A stretch of DNA of 14,673 nucleotides, taken from contig JALVPX010000119.1 in assembly GCA_027031565.1 (NCBI GenBank), positions 1 to 14,673 of the forward strand, in the 5' to 3' direction. Both the position numbers and the translations under genes were made by a program. The notes under the pieces are model-generated. The model was given only the letters and a program-made list of their open reading frames with translations. It searched no databases and was not told the DNA's origin. This document shows, piece by piece, positions 1 through 7,593 of the stretch. The DNA is from Deltaproteobacteria bacterium (lineage in GTDB: Bacteria > Desulfobacterota > Dissulfuribacteria > Dissulfuribacterales > JALVPX01). Positions within the stretch are counted from its first letter, which is position 1. The number at the start of each line of letters is the position of its first letter.

Positions 1-36
1 TTTCGCTCCTCAGGCCTTGCTCTTGAACAAGATAGT

Positions 37-319
37 TGTTTTTCAGAGGTCTCTTCAGGAGCCACACACTAGACCTGATCCGCACCTGCGTATAAACAAA
101 ACGACCTCTCTTTTAAAAAGACTTTCTAAAAGGCGCTTCCGCCGATTTTTAATGCATGAGAATCATAGACTCTACGAAATACAAAGCTTTTGGGATGCAC
201 AGGCGGGGGAGCGGTGGCTGGGAGTGGCTCCTGAACCATTTTTAACGTGAAGAAGATGAAGAACCTTCAAAGACGCACAGCGGACCTTTAAAAATGGTGA
301 AGGAGACACACCAGCCACC
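37..319 (+). repeat. Structured repeat element, copy 1 (left end altered)
   Basis: This is a copy of the element seen complete at 10928-11274, in the same orientation. Bases 67-103 are identical to 11025-11061 (37 bases), and the right end GGAGACACACCAGC (302-315) is preceded by the same sequence in both copies. The right half folds: GCTGG..TGGCTCC (217-231) pairs with GGAGACA..CCAGC (302-315), and inside it CCATTTTTAA (236-245) pairs perfectly with TTAAAAATGG (288-297). The left inner arm GGAGCCAC and CACTAGACC are present, but the outer arm GGTCTAGTGGTGTCTCC is not found to their left, so this end is replaced or lies beyond the window. The left boundary is approximate. No start codon plus ribosome-binding site supports a protein here. 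Confidence 0.8.
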
Positions 320-389
320 CCATTAAAAAAGTTAAAAAACCGACCTCACATAAGCACGCATTAACATGAAATCATTATACTTTTTACGC

Positions 390-603
390 GGTCTAGTGGT
401 GTCTCCTTCAGGTTTTTCAAAGTTCTCTTCAGGAGCCACTCACTAGACCTGATCCGGCTTTGCCTTCAAAGACCACGGCTTTTCTTTCAAGAAGACTTTT
501 TAAAAGGCGATGCCGTAAATTTTTAAGGCATGATAATCGAGATATAAATAGGCGTGTATCTCGGTTTAAATCCTGAGGCCTTGGCACCAAAGCATTTTGG
601 AAG
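390..603 (+). repeat. Structured repeat element, copy 2 (truncated right end)
   Basis: Second copy, same orientation, 70 bases after copy 1. The left terminal hairpin is compact and well preserved: GGTCTAGTGGTGTCTCC (390-406) pairs with GGAGCCACTCACTAGACC (432-449) apart from one bulge and one mismatch, around a 25-base loop. In copy 3 that loop is about 71 bases. The core (450 to about 530) aligns with the other copies without gaps at first, then diverges. The right terminal hairpin is missing. Similarity fades around CAAAGCATTTTGG (588-600), just before the lspA stop codon at 611-613, so the copy abuts the end of that gene. Confidence 0.78.
538..563. other. Hairpin downstream of lspA
   Basis: CGAGATATA (538-546) pairs with TGTATCTCG (555-563), nine pairs with one G-T wobble, around an 8-base loop. 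It lies about 50 bases past the lspA stop, inside repeat copy 2, and is not visible in the other copies. It could help end or protect the lspA operon transcript, but no run of T follows on the minus strand, so a classical intrinsic terminator is not supported. Confidence 0.4.
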
Positions 604-610
604 CTAAATA

Positions 611-1096
611 TCACTCTTCACCCATCAGGGGATTAGCCTCAGGAAATTTCAAAAAATACAAAACCAGAAGCAGGCCCCCAATAGTAATACAAGAATCAGC
701 AATATTAAAGGCAGGCCAGTGATATCTCCCTACATAAAAATCCAGAAAATCAATAACGTGCCTGAAGCGCAACCTGTCTATCAAATTGCCGAAGGCACCG
801 CCAAACACCAGTGCAGCACCCCAGATCAACAATGGATGCCGCCTGTGCGCCCGCTGCACAAGGTAAATCAGCCCGCCAAGGGCAGCAAAACTGACTACCT
901 GGAAAAAAACATGGCCCCATTTGCCGCTTTCAGCCAATATACCAAAGGCTGCACCACTGTTTGTGATGTATGTCAAATTGAACAGGCCCGGAATTAGTGG
1001 AATAGTTTCGTGGAGCCGGAGGTTCCCAGCAATCCAAGCCTTTACCCCCTGGTCCAGGGCCAATGATATTGCGGCTACAACAATGAAAAGCTTCAT
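611..1096 (-). CDS. lspA: Lipoprotein signal peptidase (signal peptidase II)
   Basis: Inner-membrane aspartic protease that removes the signal peptide from prolipoproteins after the lipobox cysteine has been diacylated. The 161-residue length is normal for the family. Visible family motifs are the N-terminal hydrophobic helix with the D15-Q pair, TNSGAAFG (45-52), GNLIDR (103-108), VIDF with D116, and FNIADS (130-135) with D134. D116 and D134 fit the catalytic aspartate pair known from solved structures. Four hydrophobic segments match the usual four-helix topology. The start codon overlaps the stop of the M48 protease gene as ATGA (1093-1096), so translation is very likely coupled. It is the last gene of the four-gene minus-strand operon. 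Pairing with an envelope protease fits an outer-membrane biogenesis role for the operon. Confidence 0.96.
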   Translation of the reverse strand: MKLFIVVAAISLALDQGVKAWIAGNLRLHETIPLIPGLFNLTYITNSGAAFGILAESGKWGHVFFQVVSFAALGGLIYLVQRAHRRHPLLIWGAALVFGGAFGNLIDRLRFRHVIDFLDFYVGRYHWPAFNIADSCITIGGLLLVLYFLKFPEANPLMGEE

Positions 1097-2490
1097 GGCC
1101 TGTCAACCTTGCCGCCCGGTTCTTTTTCATCCGTGACCTGACCGAGCTCCTTGGCTAACGGGCTGTCCGGCGGAAGAAGCGCAAGGGCCTTCTTTTTATG
1201 GTATGAGGCGGCCCTCTTGTTTCCGGTCAAGTGGTAATATTGATAATAGTAGTAATGTGCCTTGCCATTCATGCCCAGGGCAGCGTAAGCCCTGCCCATG
1301 TGCAATGATATAGCAGCCTTGTCTGGCCATTTTGACTCTATTTTCTTTAAAAGACGGAGCCCTTTTCCATATTTCTTGAGTTCCAGGCTGGCCTGGGCCA
1401 ATGTGTAGATCCCGTTGATGTCATCTGGATTTTCCTTCAAATATGATTGAAGCACCTTTTCTGCCTGTTCATGTTCACCTGCCTCGAAGTAGGCTCGGCC
1501 AAGGGCCCTCCTGAAGAGACTGGTTTCAGGATGCCTTTTTGTAAGATCCAGGAAAATCTTCTCCGCCCTCAAGTAGTCCCTTGCCCTCAAATACGCAGCT
1601 CCAAGACCGTAGCGAAGGTAGGGGTCATCCGGCGTGACCGCTAGCTCTCTTTGGAAACGCCTTATTAGAATGTTAGGGTCGTGACTCAGCACTCGCACCT
1701 TTATCTGCACGCTTCTCAACTCGAGGGGATCGAGCTTGATCCTGAGCCTGCACGGCCTGCGTTCCCAAAGGTCTAACAGATAGACTGACCTTTCGCTGGC
1801 CCCGGGATGGGTAGACAAATAGCTGGGTATGGAATCTGCTCCCAGCCACCTGAATTTCTGCATCTTCTTGAGCACGGTTGCCAGGCCCCTTGGATCATAG
1901 CCAGCCTTGCACAGCCACTGAAAGGCGCGCCGGTCTGCCTCTTCCTCATCCTCCCTGCTGTACTTCAAGGCAATGGAAAGATTCAAGGCCCCAGCGGAAG
2001 CTATGACAGCAGATGACATCTTGCCTCCGCCGAGGAAGAGACCTGCTATGGCCATGGCAGTGGTTGCTATGTTGACCTTCTGCATGCGCTCCATGCGCCT
2101 TGCTATGTGGCGCCCCTGGACATGGGCTATCTCATGGGCAAGCACGCATGCAAGCTCATTCTCACTGTCCAGCTCTTCTATGAGCCCGCTGTGGACAAAG
2201 ACAAAACCCCCGGGCATGGCGAAGGCGTTCAAGGCCTCATCTTTTATAACGAAAAACTGATATTCAAAATACTTGACACCGACGTGCTTCAAGATGCTGT
2301 TTCCAATATCTGCAACAAAGCCCACCACGTCTGGATCATGAATCAACTCAGCCTGCTCATTCACCATCTGGAGCACTTCCCTGCCCAGTTCCCGCTCCTT
2401 TTCAATAGAGATCAATGCGTGGGCCTTGCCAGGCATGTTCAAAAGAATCACCAGGAAAATCAAAGCAAGTGAAACGTGATATCTGTTCAT
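1093..2490 (-). CDS. bepA: Periplasmic M48 zinc metalloprotease with TPR repeats (BepA/YfgC-like)
   Basis: A 465-residue protein with a clear signal peptide (residues 1-25, hydrophobic core then GKAHA). The M48 catalytic motif HEIAH is at 119-123 within LAHEIAHVQGRH, and the acidic EEAD at 183-186 supplies the third zinc ligand in this family. A glycine/alanine-rich hydrophobic stretch (about 141-175) lies between them, as in BepA. Residues of about 270-430 form several TPR-like helix pairs (for example AAYLRARDYLRAEKIF and GRAYFEAGEHEQAEKVL). In Enterobacteria BepA, similar in length, helps assemble or degrade outer-membrane proteins such as LptD; the same job is inferred here. It starts 2 bases after the KptA-like gene ends and overlaps lspA by 4 bases. 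The sequence upstream of the ATG has only a weak, distant AAGGA. The C-terminal tail is charged and proline-containing. Confidence 0.9.
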   Translation of the reverse strand: MNRYHVSLALIFLVILLNMPGKAHALISIEKERELGREVLQMVNEQAELIHDPDVVGFVADIGNSILKHVGVKYFEYQFFVIKDEALNAFAMPGGFVFVHSGLIEELDSENELACVLAHEIAHVQGRHIARRMERMQKVNIATTAMAIAGLFLGGGKMSSAVIASAGALNLSIALKYSREDEEEADRRAFQWLCKAGYDPRGLATVLKKMQKFRWLGADSIPSYLSTHPGASERSVYLLDLWERRPCRLRIKLDPLELRSVQIKVRVLSHDPNILIRRFQRELAVTPDDPYLRYGLGAAYLRARDYLRAEKIFLDLTKRHPETSLFRRALGRAYFEAGEHEQAEKVLQSYLKENPDDINGIYTLAQASLELKKYGKGLRLLKKIESKWPDKAAISLHMGRAYAALGMNGKAHYYYYQYYHLTGNKRAASYHKKKALALLPPDSPLAKELGQVTDEKEPGGKVDRP

Positions 2491-2492
2491 TA

Positions 2493-3308
2493 CTATCTGT
2501 TCTTGTCCTTTTTCCTTTTTGCTCCCCGTCTGGCGCCCTTATTTTTGGACCTGCGCCTGCCTCTCCCCGCCCCCTTATCTACAAGACCGAAAAAATCGTC
2601 TGGAGTCATGAAAAAAGCACCGGCTGTTTGCTGCTCGATCCCTTTCGAAGGTTCCCTTTCAAGTGGCGCCCTCCTTTTAACATTTTTTGCGGCTGTCCTG
2701 CCGGCCTCTTCAGCGCTTGTCGGTTCCTTCTCATGGCCGCCTGTTTTTTCCCTGGGAAGCGGAGGCATTTGAAGCCAGCCAGGCCGGACATACCTGGTCA
2801 ACACCAGCAACTTTCCTGCCTTGTAAAATTTTGCACCCTGCTGCAAGGCCCTTTCCACTTTCAATGTACCTATTACTGGATTTTGGGCATTCATCTTGCC
2901 GATCCTGACAGCCATTTCCCTGGTCCTTGACAGGATTATCCAATCCCTGCCACGACTGTTCATGCCACTTTCCAACACGTGCCTGTGGCTCCTAGGCCTG
3001 ACCGCAATGAACAGATCGTCCTCGGGCACGATTTCGGTATGATCATGCAGATCAGGTGACTGCTCGGCTGGCAGGGCCCTGGCCATTGTATCTTTCCACT
3101 CGAAGCCCTCTGGACGGTAAAGATGAAAGAACTGCCTTAGAGTGACCGGAGTCAGGTGCCTGAAGCCTTCCTCAAACATCAGTGCCTTGTGTATTTTCTT
3201 GTAAGTAAGCCACCCCGACGGCTCCAGCACCATACCGAACATGTCCGGCCGCCTGGCCAGCAAGGTAAAGAGTATCTTTTTAAGCCTGTTCTGATCCTTT
3301 TTGTTCAA
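2493..3308 (-). CDS. Divergent RNA 2'-phosphotransferase-like (KptA/Tpt1 family) protein
   Basis: A 271-residue soluble protein with no signal peptide. Residues 9-43 resemble the N-terminal winged-helix lobe of Tpt1/KptA (canonical pattern LSyLLRHxP..GL.LDeeGWv; here LLARRPDMFGM then PSGWLTYKKIHKAL). Residues 123-180 resemble the ADP-ribosyltransferase lobe (WIILSRTREMAVRIGK, then G159-AKFY and LLVLTRYVRPGWL, like GxxFy..ngVwLT..VPpeyl). KptA removes a splice-junction 2'-phosphate using NAD+. Here the catalytic Arg-His pair is A18-R19, and neither a GHS nor an HGT motif is visible, so activity is doubtful. After about residue 185 comes a long low-complexity tail that ends strongly basic (GRRRSKNKGARR), suggesting nucleic-acid contact. 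The start is TTG, with no ribosome-binding site; the frame is open further upstream into the HDOD gene, so the true start is uncertain. Confidence 0.62.
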   Translation of the reverse strand: MNKKDQNRLKKILFTLLARRPDMFGMVLEPSGWLTYKKIHKALMFEEGFRHLTPVTLRQFFHLYRPEGFEWKDTMARALPAEQSPDLHDHTEIVPEDDLFIAVRPRSHRHVLESGMNSRGRDWIILSRTREMAVRIGKMNAQNPVIGTLKVERALQQGAKFYKAGKLLVLTRYVRPGWLQMPPLPREKTGGHEKEPTSAEEAGRTAAKNVKRRAPLEREPSKGIEQQTAGAFFMTPDDFFGLVDKGAGRGRRRSKNKGARRGAKRKKDKNR

Positions 3309-3327
3309 GAAAAATTGGCTAATTAAA

Positions 3328-4332
3328 TCAAATTGGTAATCTTTTAATCAATCCTTGTTCATACAATACTTGATAAAAGGCGGGGTTGTCATCCTTTAGA
3401 TCGGACAGGCCAGAACTTATAAAAGATATCAGGCCGTGAACAGATATGTGAAGCTGCTCCTCAAGGAAGGAGAGGGACTCTTTCTGTTTTTTGCCAGTAC
3501 GTACCCGGGACTCGGCCGCTTTCAAAAACTGGTTCAACCCATAAGCAAGACAGGAGGCGATCGCCTCCTGGTCTGCCTGGCGCAAGTCAAAACTGCCCTG
3601 GCTGCTCAGCAACTTTATCACTGGTTCAGGCAAATTCCATCTCTTGGCTATTTGGAGTGCAAGGCCGCCAGGGGTATAAAACAGCAAGCGCCTGGCCATC
3701 TTCCGCCTTTCCTTCTCGTCTTTCATGCTCTCTAGCAATATTGCCACCCGTGGGAAGGCAAAGGCTGTAAGACATTCTCCCAGACTTGAAATCATGGCAA
3801 GAAGAGATGCTTCTTCCTTTTCTGCATCCACTGCATCAGATATCCTTGCCGCAATCCTTCCGCAAAAGGTGGCCCTTGCCACGCAAAAGAGTTGGCGTCT
3901 ACAATAGGGATCCATCCCGGCAAGCTGTTCCTTTGAAAGCTGCGGCACATCGCTTAGTGCTGCCGACATGTTGTCAAGGCCCAACATCATTATGATCTTG
4001 GACATGGAAAGGGGGGATGCATGCACACCAGAGGCAAAAAAGGCTGAATTGGCCCACTTGAGAAAGAAAAGTGCCAGGCCAAAATCTTTCAAGATGAGCC
4101 CTGCCAGCTCGTTTATGTCAAGGTTTGGCGCCCCCATGCGTGCCCAAAGCAGGGAAAGATGGTGCGGCGATGCTGGAATGGCGGCCTGGCCTGCCTTCAG
4201 CAAGATTTTTGCTTCTTTGTCCATGGCATCAAGCATCTTCTTTTCCCATGCAAATGTTATAGGATCACTGTTCCTTTTATCGTCCTTGTAGCTCGTTTTT
4301 CTCAAATAGGGAAAAGTGCATTGCCTGGCCAT
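3328..4332 (-). CDS. HDOD domain signalling protein
   Basis: A 334-residue cytoplasmic protein with one HDOD domain (roughly residues 45-245), a degenerate relative of HD phosphohydrolases. Typical features are the LAGLILKDFGLALFFLKWANSAFF segment around 76-99 (family pattern: second-helix D, then NSA.F), the SKIIMMLGLDNM helix (111-122), and GGLALQIAKRWNLPEPVI (222-239). HDOD proteins act in bacterial signalling and stress or motility control, usually without known catalysis; no attached effector domain is seen. It is the first gene of the minus-strand operon and ends 19 bases before the KptA-like gene. The ATG at 4332 has no ribosome-binding site and leaves only 36 bases to the divergent HNH gene. 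A later start at residue 33 (4236) would still keep the HDOD domain and would lengthen the shared promoter region, so the start is not settled. Confidence 0.83.
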   Translation of the reverse strand: MARQCTFPYLRKTSYKDDKRNSDPITFAWEKKMLDAMDKEAKILLKAGQAAIPASPHHLSLLWARMGAPNLDINELAGLILKDFGLALFFLKWANSAFFASGVHASPLSMSKIIMMLGLDNMSAALSDVPQLSKEQLAGMDPYCRRQLFCVARATFCGRIAARISDAVDAEKEEASLLAMISSLGECLTAFAFPRVAILLESMKDEKERRKMARRLLFYTPGGLALQIAKRWNLPEPVIKLLSSQGSFDLRQADQEAIASCLAYGLNQFLKAAESRVRTGKKQKESLSFLEEQLHISVHGLISFISSGLSDLKDDNPAFYQVLYEQGLIKRLPI

Positions 4333-4361
4333 TGGTAATATAAGGAAAATATTTTATTATA
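4332..4361. promoter_or_regulatory. Overlapping divergent promoters for HDOD operon and HNH-glmS operon
   Basis: On the plus strand, TTGGTA (4332-4337), a 17-base spacer and TATTAT (4355-4360) form a plausible sigma-70 promoter. Its start point would fall at about 4367, practically at the HNH start codon (4369). On the minus strand a perfect TATAAT (4356-4361 in complement) lies 23 bases before the HDOD ATG, but its -35 is poor. The two -10 boxes cover the same bases, so the two operons would compete for polymerase if both predictions hold. No Shine-Dalgarno sequence is seen for either first gene. Confidence 0.4.
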
Positions 4362-4368
4362 TCTTCAT

Positions 4369-4668
4369 ATGGAAAACTCGTTCTATTTTTTTTCGCCAGT
4401 TGACGAAAAGGAGATACAGAGGGAGAAGCAAAAGGCCAGAAAACTGCGCAAGAGCCGCTGGTGGCAGAGAAAATGCAGTGAAGGAATATGTTATTACTGC
4501 GGGAAACAGGCAGATCCAGCCTCATTGACCATGGATCACGTGGTCCCACTTGCCAGAGGCGGCAGATCAACAAAGGACAACCTGGTGCCTGCGTGCAAGG
4601 AGTGTAACAGCAAGAAAAAGTATCTTCTTCCAATGGAATGGGAAGATTACGTCAACCCAAAAACTTAG
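4369..4668 (+). CDS. HNH endonuclease family protein, zinc-binding
   Basis: A 99-residue protein with a complete small HNH (beta-beta-alpha metal) domain. C41-x-x-C44 and C76-x-x-C79 make a zinc site. D56-H57 followed by the VVPLARGG stretch is the catalytic strand-turn, with N71 and N80 in the usual places (pattern DHVxPLxxGG...NLxPxCxxCNxxK). The first 36 residues are charged and probably helical. The family cuts DNA or RNA. Its place just before glmS, with the glmS ribosome-binding site inside its stop codon, suggests a conserved housekeeping gene rather than a homing or phage nuclease; I recall near-identical small HNH proteins annotated across Desulfobacterota. Its substrate is not known to me. 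No ribosome-binding site precedes the ATG, though AAGGA lies some 25 bases upstream. Confidence 0.88.
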   Translation: MENSFYFFSPVDEKEIQREKQKARKLRKSRWWQRKCSEGICYYCGKQADPASLTMDHVVPLARGGRSTKDNLVPACKECNSKKKYLLPMEWEDYVNPKT

Positions 4669-4672
4669 GAGG
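4667..4672 (+). promoter_or_regulatory. glmS ribosome-binding site overlapping the HNH stop codon
   Basis: A perfect AGGAGG sits five bases before the glmS ATG (4678) and overlaps the TAG stop (4666-4668) of the HNH gene. This fixes the glmS start and makes translational coupling between the two genes likely. No glmS ribozyme would fit here: only 9 bases separate the two genes. Confidence 0.85.
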
Positions 4673-4677
4673 CTTAT

Positions 4678-6522
4678 ATGTGCGGTATTGTGGGTTATGT
4701 TGGGCCAAGGAGGGTCCTCCCAGTCCTTATGAAGGGCCTTAAGAGCCTGGAATACAGGGGATATGACTCTGCTGGTGTGGCGTGGCTAGAGGGCGGCGGC
4801 AGTCTCAAGGTAGTAAGGGCAAGGGGAAAGCTTGATGCACTTGACCAGATGCTTGACGATTTTTATGGCTCCAAGGCCAATATCGGGCTGGGGCATACCC
4901 GCTGGGCAACCCATGGTGAGCCTTCAGAAATAAATGCTCACCCCCATACCGACTGCACTGGTTCCCTTGTAGTAGTCCACAACGGCATAATCGAAAACTA
5001 TTACACCCTGCGGGAAGAGTTGACCGAACAGGGGCATCAATTCAAGTCCCAGACAGATACCGAGGTTCTGGCACACCTGATTGAAAAATATCTGGAAGAC
5101 TCCCTGGAACATGCGGTGAGCAGGGCGCTGCAAGACGTTGAAGGCGCCTTTGCCCTCGCCGTGCTGTGGGAACAGGCACCTGATACCATAGTTGCCGCAA
5201 GGAAGCAGAGCCCGCTGGTCCTGGGCATTTCTGACGATGCCGCCTACTTGGCGTCGGATATCCCGGCTCTTCTGCCATACACGAAGCAGGTGATCTTCAT
5301 GGAAGATGGCGAGCTTGCCGTCATCAAGGCTGGGGAGATCAAAATAAAGGATTTGTCAACTGGCGATTTGATCGAAAGGGCCCCTCAGACCATATCGTGG
5401 GATGCCAAGATGGCAGAAAAGGGCGGCTACAAACACTTCATGCTCAAAGAAATTTATGAGCAGCCCGTCGGGGTGCTTAACACTTACAGGGGGCGGGTTA
5501 TTCCCGAAACCGGTGAAATAGACCTCTCTGAGATAGACCTGGATGAATCTGTCATAAAAAAGCTCACCCGCATAGTGCTCCTGGCGTGCGGAACTTCATG
5601 GCACGCAGGCCTGGTTGCCAAATATTGGATAGAAAAGTGGGCTGAAGTCCCGGTAGAGGTGGACCTTGCATCGGAATTCCGTTACCGCCACCTCTTGATA
5701 GACGAGACAGTCCTTACGGTTCCCATTTCCCAGTCAGGCGAAACCGCAGATACCCTGGCTGGCCTCAGGATGGCCAGAAAACTTGGCTCACCTGTAATCA
5801 GCATATGCAATGTGGTTGGATCGACCATCACCAGGGAGTCTGACGGAACCATTTACACCCATGCCGGGCCTGAAATCGGGGTTGCATCCACAAAGGCCTT
5901 CACAAGCCAGCTTACGGCCCTCTACCTGCTTGCCCTCTACATGGGAGACATAAGAGGCACCATCGACAAGGATACCATGAAAGCAAAGATCAAGGCCCTT
6001 ATGACTGTTCCCCAGCTCTATGAAGATGGCCTCAAGGCGTGGCACGACACTGCAAAAGAACTGTCAGAGATCTTTTATCACTATTCTGACTTCTTGTATC
6101 TTGGCAGAGATCTGCAATTCCCTGTGGCCCTTGAAGGGGCACTCAAACTTAAGGAGATCTCCTACATACACGCGGAAGGCTATGCAGCAGGCGAAATGAA
6201 GCATGGCCCCATTGCCTTGATAGACAAAAATATGCCAGTAGTGGCCATGGCCCCAAGGGATCACGTGTATGAAAAAATGGTTTCAAATATTGAAGAGGTG
6301 CGCTCAAGGCGCGGAATAGTCATCGCCCTTGGAGAAGAAGAGGATGAAGGCCTGAAAAACATTGCCCAGCACACGATCTATTTGCCAAAGCCCATGGATC
6401 CCGATATCAATCCATTTTTGTACACGGTGCCTTTGCAGCTAATTGCCTATGAAATAGCCTATGCAAGGGGCTGCGATGTTGATCAGCCCAGGAACCTTGC
6501 AAAAAGCGTAACAGTAGAGTAG
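4678..6522 (+). CDS. glmS: Glutamine-fructose-6-phosphate aminotransferase (isomerizing)
   Basis: Makes glucosamine-6-phosphate from fructose-6-phosphate and glutamine, the first step to UDP-GlcNAc for peptidoglycan and lipopolysaccharide. The 614 residues match the family length. The N-terminal class II glutaminase domain begins MCGIVGYVG with catalytic C2 exposed after Met removal, and has TRWATHG (74-80), HNGIIEN (101-107) and QTDTE (125-129). The two SIS sugar-isomerase domains follow, with LLACGTSWHAG and SQSGETADT as the sugar-phosphate binding segments. The C-terminus LAKSVTVE is the standard ending that closes the active site. It follows the HNH gene by 9 bases with a strong ribosome-binding site, and the two nucleotide-sugar genes come next, so the operon serves envelope polysaccharide supply. 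Nothing is truncated or odd. Confidence 0.98.
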   Translation: MCGIVGYVGPRRVLPVLMKGLKSLEYRGYDSAGVAWLEGGGSLKVVRARGKLDALDQMLDDFYGSKANIGLGHTRWATHGEPSEINAHPHTDCTGSLVVVHNGIIENYYTLREELTEQGHQFKSQTDTEVLAHLIEKYLEDSLEHAVSRALQDVEGAFALAVLWEQAPDTIVAARKQSPLVLGISDDAAYLASDIPALLPYTKQVIFMEDGELAVIKAGEIKIKDLSTGDLIERAPQTISWDAKMAEKGGYKHFMLKEIYEQPVGVLNTYRGRVIPETGEIDLSEIDLDESVIKKLTRIVLLACGTSWHAGLVAKYWIEKWAEVPVEVDLASEFRYRHLLIDETVLTVPISQSGETADTLAGLRMARKLGSPVISICNVVGSTITRESDGTIYTHAGPEIGVASTKAFTSQLTALYLLALYMGDIRGTIDKDTMKAKIKALMTVPQLYEDGLKAWHDTAKELSEIFYHYSDFLYLGRDLQFPVALEGALKLKEISYIHAEGYAAGEMKHGPIALIDKNMPVVAMAPRDHVYEKMVSNIEEVRSRRGIVIALGEEEDEGLKNIAQHTIYLPKPMDPDINPFLYTVPLQLIAYEIAYARGCDVDQPRNLAKSVTVE

Positions 6523-6566
6523 TTGAACACTTTCATCCAAAATTAAAACAATAGGGAAAACAACAC

Positions 6567-7580
6567 ATGGAAAAGATACTCGTGACCGGTGCCGCCGGTT
6601 TCATAGGTTTTCATCTCTCCAAAAGGCTTCTTGAAGAGGGCCACAATGTCACTGGATTGGACATAGTAAATGACTATTACGATCCAGCCTTGAAATATGA
6701 CAGACTCGCAATACTTGAAAAATACCCAGATTTCACCTTTGTGAAAAAGGACATGGCTGACCGGTCAGCCATGGAAGGGTTGTTTTCCGAAGGGGGCTTT
6801 GACGTGGTTGTCAGCCTGGCCGCCCAGGCTGGTGTACGCCATTCCCTGAAAGATCCTCATTCTTACGCAGACTCGAACCTGGTTGGATTTTTGAACATCC
6901 TTGAGGGATGCAGGCACAACAATGTGAAACACTTGGTTTTTGCATCCTCAAGCTCTGTTTACGGGGCAAACACAAAAATGCCCTTTTCCGTGCATGACAA
7001 CGTAGATCATCCTGTTTCCATATATGCGGCCAGCAAAAAGGCAAATGAACTTATGGCCCACAGCTACAGCCACTTGTATAACCTGCCATGTACAGGGCTG
7101 CGGTTTTTTACTGTCTATGGACCTTGGGGAAGGCCGGACATGGCACTTTTTCTCTTCACCAAGGCAATCCTGGAAGACCGGCCCATAAATGTCTTCAATC
7201 ATGGCAAGATGCAAAGGGATTTCACATACATTGACGATATAGTGGAAGGTGTTATCAGGGTCATGAAAAGGCCAGCCAGGCCCAACCCTGGTTGGAGCGG
7301 CGACGCCCCCGACCCAGGTTCAAGCTATGCCCCTTACAAGATATACAACATAGGAAACAACAAGCCTGTGCAGCTCATGAAATTTATTGAGGTAATAGAG
7401 GATGCCTTGGGCAAAAGGGCAGAAAAGAACCTTCTGCCCTTGCAGCCAGGGGATGTTCCAGCCACCTATGCAAATATCGATGACCTGATTCAAGACGTAG
7501 GTTTCAAGCCGGATACGCCACTAGAAGTGGGGATACCAAAATTCATAGAATGGTATAAGGAATATTACAAAATCAAATAG
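6567..7580 (+). CDS. NAD-dependent epimerase, probably UDP-glucuronate 4-epimerase
   Basis: An extended short-chain dehydrogenase/reductase of 337 residues. The Rossmann NAD-binding motif TGAAGFIG is at 7-14, the catalytic SSSSVYG at 127-133, and the YxxxK pair is Y153-K157. Features typical of UDP-glucuronate epimerases (CapI/LspL-like) are LDIVNDYYDPALKYDRL (31-47), AAQAGVRHSL (85-94), GLRFFTVYGPWGRPDMA and RDFTYIDDIVEGV. The reaction would interconvert UDP-glucuronate and UDP-galacturonate. The next gene makes UDP-glucuronate, which supports this reading over a UDP-glucose 4-epimerase. It lies 44 bases after glmS with an AGGGA sequence upstream of the ATG. The products probably feed acidic exopolysaccharide, capsule or lipopolysaccharide, though no glycosyltransferase is in the window. 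Confidence 0.92.
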   Translation: MEKILVTGAAGFIGFHLSKRLLEEGHNVTGLDIVNDYYDPALKYDRLAILEKYPDFTFVKKDMADRSAMEGLFSEGGFDVVVSLAAQAGVRHSLKDPHSYADSNLVGFLNILEGCRHNNVKHLVFASSSSVYGANTKMPFSVHDNVDHPVSIYAASKKANELMAHSYSHLYNLPCTGLRFFTVYGPWGRPDMALFLFTKAILEDRPINVFNHGKMQRDFTYIDDIVEGVIRVMKRPARPNPGWSGDAPDPGSSYAPYKIYNIGNNKPVQLMKFIEVIEDALGKRAEKNLLPLQPGDVPATYANIDDLIQDVGFKPDTPLEVGIPKFIEWYKEYYKIK

Positions 7581-7593
7581 GGGTTGAACAAAT

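Noticed and set aside
17..250. Open frame through repeat copy 1 sharing the peptide TRPDPHLRINKT with a frame in copy 3 (10912-11109) and partly in copy 2
   Set aside because: The shared reading is explained by nucleotide identity of the repeat. The frames begin outside the conserved core, have no ribosome-binding site, end at different places, and copy 3 meets an early stop.
429..614. 61-codon minus-strand frame after lspA
   Set aside because: It lies wholly within the repeat, has no family resemblance and runs into the lspA stop region.
2415..2930. 171-codon plus-strand frame
   Set aside because: Antisense to the M48 and KptA-like genes, which have clear family motifs; the peptide has no recognisable pattern.
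4277..4633. 118-codon minus-strand frame
   Set aside because: Antisense to the HNH gene, whose zinc and HNH motifs are unmistakable.
4620..4677. glmS ribozyme/riboswitch
   Set aside because: Only 9 bases separate glmS from the HNH coding region, which leaves no room for it; glmS ribozymes are also mostly known from Gram-positive bacteria.
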